From NCBI RefSeq assembly GCF_963576675.1, contig NC_088911.1, positions 28,194,501 to 28,258,500 of the forward strand: a stretch of 64,000 nucleotides of DNA. Reading direction: 5' to 3'. The notes beneath the pieces were generated by a model. The model was not told the DNA's origin. It was given only the letters and a program-made list of their open reading frames with translations, and did no database searches. This DNA comes from Euphorbia lathyris. Taxonomy: Eukaryota; Streptophyta; Magnoliopsida; Malpighiales; Euphorbiaceae. This document shows, piece by piece, positions 58,277-64,000 of this stretch (its first letter is position 1; each line of letters begins with the position of its first letter). A program made the position numbers and the translations under genes.

Positions 58277-59939
58277 GCCGTGTCAGCATATAGTAGCCTT
58301 AGAAGTTGCCATAGGATTACCCGTTACTATTTTTGATGTGATGAATGAATAAGTTCGTGTTTTCAAATTGCCGTGATACGTGTCTAATCCTAAAATACGT
58401 AAAGAAAATGAAACGATACGTTAATATATACTCTTAAACCGATATACAAACTACCCCAAAATATCGAAACGATTCGAACTAAAGACGACTTAGTCATCTC
58501 GTATGAATGAACTTGTGCGACCCGCCTGGTCCCTTTCCGTGTCCCAAAGAAGGCACATGTTCAGGAAATGCGTTGTGATGTAAGCACGTATTAGTTCAAA
58601 TCGGTTTGATATTAAGGATAGTTATATCTCGATTCAAAAGATTATATTAACAATAGCCGTTATTCACATTCTTTAAATACGTTGGGATAAAACGAGATTA
58701 TGACGAAACGAAAATAAAGAACATTTCTGTTTCGAACGACCCCGTTGTAACGTAAAGAGTTTCGCAAACGTGGCCCGTCCTTTCCGAATGAAAAACGAGC
58801 TCTTACGTTACGCCTTGTGTTATTCTTAAGAGAAATGGATGTATCCGCAAAAGTGACTAAAGAAAATAAAAGAAAATGAAACGACCAAAATCTTTCCGTA
58901 TCTACGATATATGTCAATCCCGAGAGTAGTTAAAGAAAATGAACCAAGGTCGTTAAATACGTGCCTCGAACGGGTATATACACCGCTTAAAATCACGAAG
59001 CCGAATTAAGCTAAACCGCGTAATCGCACCATATGGACGAGACTGTGGGTTTGACTAATGGCTCGATCATTTCGACCGTTACCAAAACTACAAGAAATAT
59101 GGCCCGATCTGCGTGTTTGCTTAACTCGCGCCTAAATGGAAAAGAACGGTAATATCCCTGCTTCGAATAAGCATGCGATTAAACGAAACGTTGATTTTCT
59201 ATAACCACGCTAGGATGATATATCCCGTAAATTGGAAGAAATAAAGAGTTGTTAATAGCCAAAAGGTTACCGTGCGCTCAAATAAGACTCGTCGTCTTCT
59301 CACGTAGCCAAAATGAGCAAACGGATTCTTAACGCTAAAAACAAACACGTTACGCGATGAGTCTGTTCCCTAAAACGAAATCCAAAAGTGATTTCATCAC
59401 TAAATAAACACGTGGTTACATCTCTCGATAGATCCAAAAGATCCCGTCGTAATCCAAAAATCGAGACACGAACCCACGTGAATAAAAGGGAACGAGTCAT
59501 TGTCAATAACGAACGATTGAACTGAAAGATAACTCGTACCACATCTAAAATCCGAGATGCGCTCAAAGGGTGTCAAAACCCGAACTAATGCGTCTCGCGA
59601 AATAACGAAAGACGAGTTATTCGAAAGGACAATCCATTTGGTCGATATCTTAGTCACTGAACGTTGATATGTCAAAACGAACTGTATTGTCTTATGGATG
59701 ATTTACTTTTTCGCAATAATCGACGGCGTCATGTGTCCCCTGGACCGCAATATGAGCCCCAAACCAAAATCCTAAGAAAGAGGCTTGGACCATCGAGTGT
59801 GTGGAGGAATAAGGGTGGAAGAGAGATGATGTGATACGTGTATTTAGACTAACATTTGCTCGTCTTATCTTATATATCCGAAAATAATAAACGCACACAC
59901 CACGACTCATGCATATAAATCATGCATACATACTGAAAC
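58277..59939 (+). other. leader of element D, continued
   Basis: Collinear with E's leader (about 43617-45270) but clearly diverged. No conserved reading frame. Confidence 0.75.
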
Positions 59940-61194
59940 GAGTGTTGCTTACGCAGACGTCACCATTAAGAAATCTTGGTACCGCAAGAGTAGCCGGCTA
60001 GTCAGGCAGTTTGATCGGTTACAGATCGTCAGTTTCGAATCAGCAGTTGTGGCGTCCGAACCATCATTGTCCAAATCAGCTCAGTCTTCGGTCAGTATGT
60101 CTACGCCAGATGAGAGAATATCAGGGTTAGAAAGAGTGGTAAACAACATCAACGATCAGTTAACCGCAATTTTAGTCCAGCTGGATGGGCTTGCAATTAA
60201 GAGTGACAGGAGTAGCAGTAAACCAGCTGAGAACATTGTGAGCACGGGTCCCCGTTTTGGAGATAACTATCAGGATTGCGTAACAAGCAGTTTGGGGAAG
60301 AGAAAGCAAAGGGAAGAGGAATGGAAGCAGCACATCACTCAGGAAGTGCATGATCTACGTGGGGTAAGCTCTGGAGGTCAAGACTTTTATAATCTGAAGA
60401 ACTATTCGTCGGCAACTGCTTTGCCTTTGAAGTTCCGGCTTCTTGTTATGAAGAAGTTTGATGGAACTGGGGATCCTATCGCCCATGTGAACCAATATGT
60501 GGCAGCAATGAAGCACACAATTCTGACTGAGGAACAAATCTTAGGGCTGTTCAGTGCTTATCTGGAGGGGGGTGCCCTCGTGTGGTTTCATGCGTTGCCG
60601 CTGGTGACAAAGAGGGATTGGAAGGAGTTAGCGAAGTCATTCATCGCCCAATATAGCTTCAACACTATGTTTGAGGTTACTTTGAGGGAGCTAGAGAGCA
60701 CCAAGCAGCAGGCTGGGGAGTCTTTGTCCGACTTTGTGAGTAGGTGGAGAGCTAAGGCGACAATTATGAAACAGAAGCCGTCGGAGCAGGATCAGATCCG
60801 GGTGGTAATCGGTAATACTTTGCCGTATGTTAGGAATGAGCTGCGGTGTATGCCTTTCACCGATTTTAATCAGATGTATGGCTACACTTTGACAGTTGGG
60901 GGGGATGGAGAGCCGAAAAGAACTTATACTAAATGGATGAAGTCGGGGTATAGTACCGGAGGGCCAAGTGCTAATATAGAACCTACCGCAGTGAAAGTGC
61001 TTGAACTTAACGCTATCGGGAAAAAGGCAGTTCGCCCAATTTGATCTGACCTATGCAAAAGTTTTTGAACAATTGCAGAAAAAGGAGTTGCTGAAAACCC
61101 TTACTCCCAAGAACAAGACAGGACCCACACCACGGATGATAACTAGGGGGTATTGCGAGTTCCATAGTAACTACGGGCACACCATTGAAAATTG
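59940..61194 (+). pseudogene. gag: Gag of D, first capsid-like domain and knuckle
   Basis: Homologous to E's Gag: coiled-coil N-part, FDGTGDPIAHVNQY, LEGGALVWFHALP, DWKELAKSFIAQYSF and the GYCEFHSNYGHTIEN knuckle. The start codon used by E is changed here (a tgaaacg sequence), so the first usable ATG is at 60049. A frameshift near 61015 and a one-base loss in the last knuckle codon (about 61192) break the frame. Beyond that the frame is open straight into the next Gag domains. Confidence 0.85.
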
Positions 61195-62690
61195 AGAGGC
61201 TAAAGCATGAGATCCAGGATCTGATTGATAAAAAGAAAATAGTCGACCCATCGTTAGCAAGCCCTCCCCCTAAGCGCAATCCATCGCCTAGTCATGGGGT
61301 GAGCGCAATCGGATCTGGGATGGAGGAGAGCTTTGTGGTGGAATCATTCTATGAATTTAAGGAAGAGCTTTTGAGTTCCGAAGACAAGTTAAATGTGGGA
61401 AATGGATTGCATGTATCCGTCTTAGAAGAGGGAATATCAGAGGAAGTGATAAATGACGAAGGAAAATCCGAAGAGGTGTCATCTCAGAGGGCCAGGCCCG
61501 TGTTGAGTTTGTTCAGTGGGGTAGAAGATCCCGAAGCCCATTTGTTCGGGTATGTGTGTGCTATGTTTAGAGAGCCATATGAGGTAGAAGATGTCGCTCC
61601 GTGGTTCTATCTATCGCTAGTGGGTGAACCTTTGAGGTGGTTTCAGTTGCTACTTGAATCGACTAAGCATGATTGGTCGCTGATGGCAAGCTGGTTTTTG
61701 ATGAAGTATAGAAAGACCAAAGCACAGGTGGTGAAACATAGCGCGATGCAAATTGGGCCTATCAAACGCCTGTTTCCAGCTGTCAGCAAGTATAGTGAAG
61801 ATAAGGACCCAATGGAGCACCTACGTTTTTATCTGTCCGCTATGGGTCCCCTCGGCTTCAAAGAGGAAGAAATTACGAGTTTGTTTTGCAACTCGTTGGC
61901 AGGAGGGTCACTGGTGTGGTATATATCTCTTCCGATGAATGTTAAGGTGAATTGGGCTGAAATGACTAAGAGGTTCATCAAGAAATACACCGCATGGGGA
62001 CATCCAGAGGAAGTGCCTGAGTCACCCAAGGAGGAGACACCTAAGGCGGTATTAACTATGGCTAAGTACAAGGGAAATAAGAACCCCATTAATCACATAA
62101 ACCGTTTTCGTGCTCATATGTATGATGCAGGACTCTATCGAAGTAAGTTGATTCAGCATTTCCCAAAGACACTCACTGGGGAAGCTTTGATGTGGCATCA
62201 AATGCTCTCGGGGAAGACAAAAGGGGATTGGGGATCCCTCATGGAAGCCTTTGTGCAGAAATATGAGACATATTTTCCTTGGATGGGGTCGTTGGAAGAT
62301 TTAGAAAGGATCAACCAGTTTCCCGAGGAAGCATTCGTGGATTACGCAAGAAGGTGGAGGTTCAAGTATGCTTCATGTCAGGTCACTCTGAGCGATCAAG
62401 AGCAACTTATGTGCATTCAAAAGGGTGTTATCCCTCTTGTGGAAAAGAGGTTGAGCAGGGTGTTCTTGAAGGATTATGACGAGCTTGTAGGCTAGGCTCG
62501 ATATGGATCATCGAACCCTTCCTACATAAATCCGAACGTCCCTCACGTGATGGATCTGATGGTCGTAGATATTTGGGGAAGTTCCCTGGACGAGGAAGGT
62601 ATCAATCAAAGAGCTCCAATCAATGTCTGGGAAAATTCCGATGATGAGATGGAAATTGCTGTAATGACGAAGTCGGGCCGAGTCGCTGAG
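61195..62690 (+). pseudogene. Gag-like domains 2-4 of D
   Basis: The frame from 61185 reads from the knuckle's C-side through a Glu-rich linker into domain 2 (DPEAHLFGYVCAMF, LVGEPLRWFQ), domain 3 (DPMEHLRFYLSAM, LAGGSLVWYISLP) and domain 4 (NPINHINRFRAHMYDAG, LTGEALMWHQ, AFVDYARRWRFKY). This supports an ancestral single polyprotein with four consecutive capsid-like domains. A Trp-to-stop change follows domain 4 (62493-62495). Confidence 0.85.
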
Positions 62691-64000
62691 GGAAAGATTA
62701 TGCCAGGCTTCGAGATCTTCAATGATGTTACCGACTGGGGCAAAGGAAAGGCAAGCTACTTCATAGAGGAGATCATGATGCTTGACCTGAATGCTGAGGA
62801 GCAAGCCATTACTACTGAGGCAACCGTGGGAGCCGTGGATGAACTAAGCACCTCCAAGGCTCATAAGAACCCAAAGAACCTCGATGACGACAACTAGATT
62901 ACCGCTTTGTTTGAATCTGATGATGTACTCACCAATACTATCAATGAAATGAATTCTGATTTTGCTTACTTGCTTAATGTTGATTCTGATCATTCCATGC
63001 ATTCTCATTCATATAACATGCCTACATTTGAAATCAATGCAATAGAAATGTCAACTTTAAATCTTGGCATGGATGAAAATCCTAAACTTATACAAATTGC
63101 TCAAGAATTAACTATTGAAGAGAGGAAAGAATTTGAGAGAATAATTAAAAATACGAAATAGTGTTTGCTTGGACGTACGAAGACATGCCAGGAATTGATA
63201 AATCCATCGTAGCTCACCGTATTCCAACATACCCCGATGCTAATCCCGTAAAGCAAAAGCTCCGACGCATGAGGCCAGAATGGGCAGATAAGATCAGAGA
63301 GGAGGTGAAGAATCAGTTAGAGGCAACCTTTATCGAAGTAATCGACTATCCTCCTTGGGTGGCAAATGTAGTGCCAATCGCAAAGAAAGACGGTAAAGTG
63401 AGAATGTGCGTCGATTACAGAGATCTCAACAAGGCTTGCCCTAAAGATGAATTCGCGTTGCCTCACATCGATGTATTGATTGACAGTGCGGCATCCAGTG
63501 TCCTGCACACTAATGTGGATGGTTTCATGGGGGACATGCAGGTTCAGATGGCGGAGAAGCATAAAGCGAAACCTCGTTCACTACTGAGTGGGGGACGTAC
63601 TGTTATAGAGTTAGGCCGTTTGGTTTGAAAAACGCCGGGGCAACTTATCAACGAATGGCTACGGTACTGTTCCACGATATGATACACAAAGAGATGGAGG
63701 CCTATGTGGATGATATAATGGTCAAGTCAGATACAAGAGAAAGGCATTTCGCGACACGTGAGAAATTTTTGGCCCAAATTGAGGAATTCAAGCTACGGTT
63801 GAACCCAAAGAAATGCTTCTTTGGTGTTTCATCGGGGAAAACCCTAGGCTATGTGATCAGTAACAAGGGGATAGAAGTGGATCCCGATAGAGTGAAGGCC
63901 ATACAGGAAATGCCAGCACCGAAAAATGAGAAAGAAGTAAGAGGATTCCTGACAGGTTCAGTATATCAGTCGGTTCATAGCACGACTCACCATAATCTGC
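62691..64000 (+). pseudogene. pol: Pol of D, protease deleted, running off the window
   Basis: After RSGRVAEGK-like sequence the frame jumps to the post-protease region (MPGFEIFNDVTDWGKGKAS). About 1 kb present in E, with protease and G-patch, is missing. RT follows: YPPWVANVVPIAKKDGKVRM, CVDYRDLNKACPKDEF, YVDDIM near 63705, LNPKKCFFGVSSGK. Lesions include a stop at 62895-62897 and single-base losses near 63150 and 63570. The window ends inside RT, so RNase H, integrase and 3' LTR of D lie beyond. Confidence 0.87.

Overview
The window looks like a repeat-dense nuclear region of a eudicot plant. Almost all of it is transposable elements. One ordinary host gene is visible: a ten-exon DEAD-box RNA helicase of the Arabidopsis RH26/RH31 type at 15074-20927 on the + strand. 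No tRNA, rRNA, bacterial or organellar genes were recognised. The plant assignment rests on GT-AG introns, Sirevirus-type copia elements, Tat-lineage gypsy elements with a second RNase H, an RTE LINE tail, hAT elements and a Tourist-like MITE.

Left nest (1-14808). An old L1-type LINE remnant (12949-14808, +) was hit by copia element B (5' LTR 11617-12948, -). B's RNase H region was hit by a second copia element A of the same family (5' LTR 5841-7250, -). The sequence downstream of A's truncated gag (RNase H end plus an extra ORF after pol) was hit by an unclassified LTR retrotransposon whose LTR fills 1-1203.

Gene island (14809-27276). The helicase gene carries an RTE LINE fragment in intron 1. 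It is followed by a foldback element and a deleted hAT element with perfect 12-bp TIRs and a perfect 8-bp TSD. That hAT sits inside a second, older hAT-like element. Next come another MITE-like element, a Tourist-like MITE, and a 1.1-kb long-TIR element that has captured the start of an unrelated LOS4/RH38-type helicase gene.

Right nest (27277-64000). A decayed gypsy pol (F, 27449-29856, +) was hit by copia element C (3' LTR 29857-31351, -). C was hit by gypsy element D (5' LTR 36970-39986, +). D was hit by a complete related element E (40259-58276, 18.0 kb, +, TSD GCCGT). D resumes at 58277 and runs off the window. D and E belong to the Tat lineage: very large LTRs, a non-Met PBS, an RT followed by a degenerate RNase H and a second RNase H with all its acidic residues, a 3' minisatellite and an antisense gene.

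The most unusual content is in D and E. Their Gag region carries four consecutive capsid-like domains instead of one. E has an antisense, apparently spliced coiled-coil gene with its own TATA box between pol and the 3' LTR. Their LTRs carry palindrome arrays upstream of the TATA box and conserved stem-loops downstream of it, one with a compensatory base-pair change between D and E. All coordinates were read by eye; family names come from recognised motifs, not from searches.
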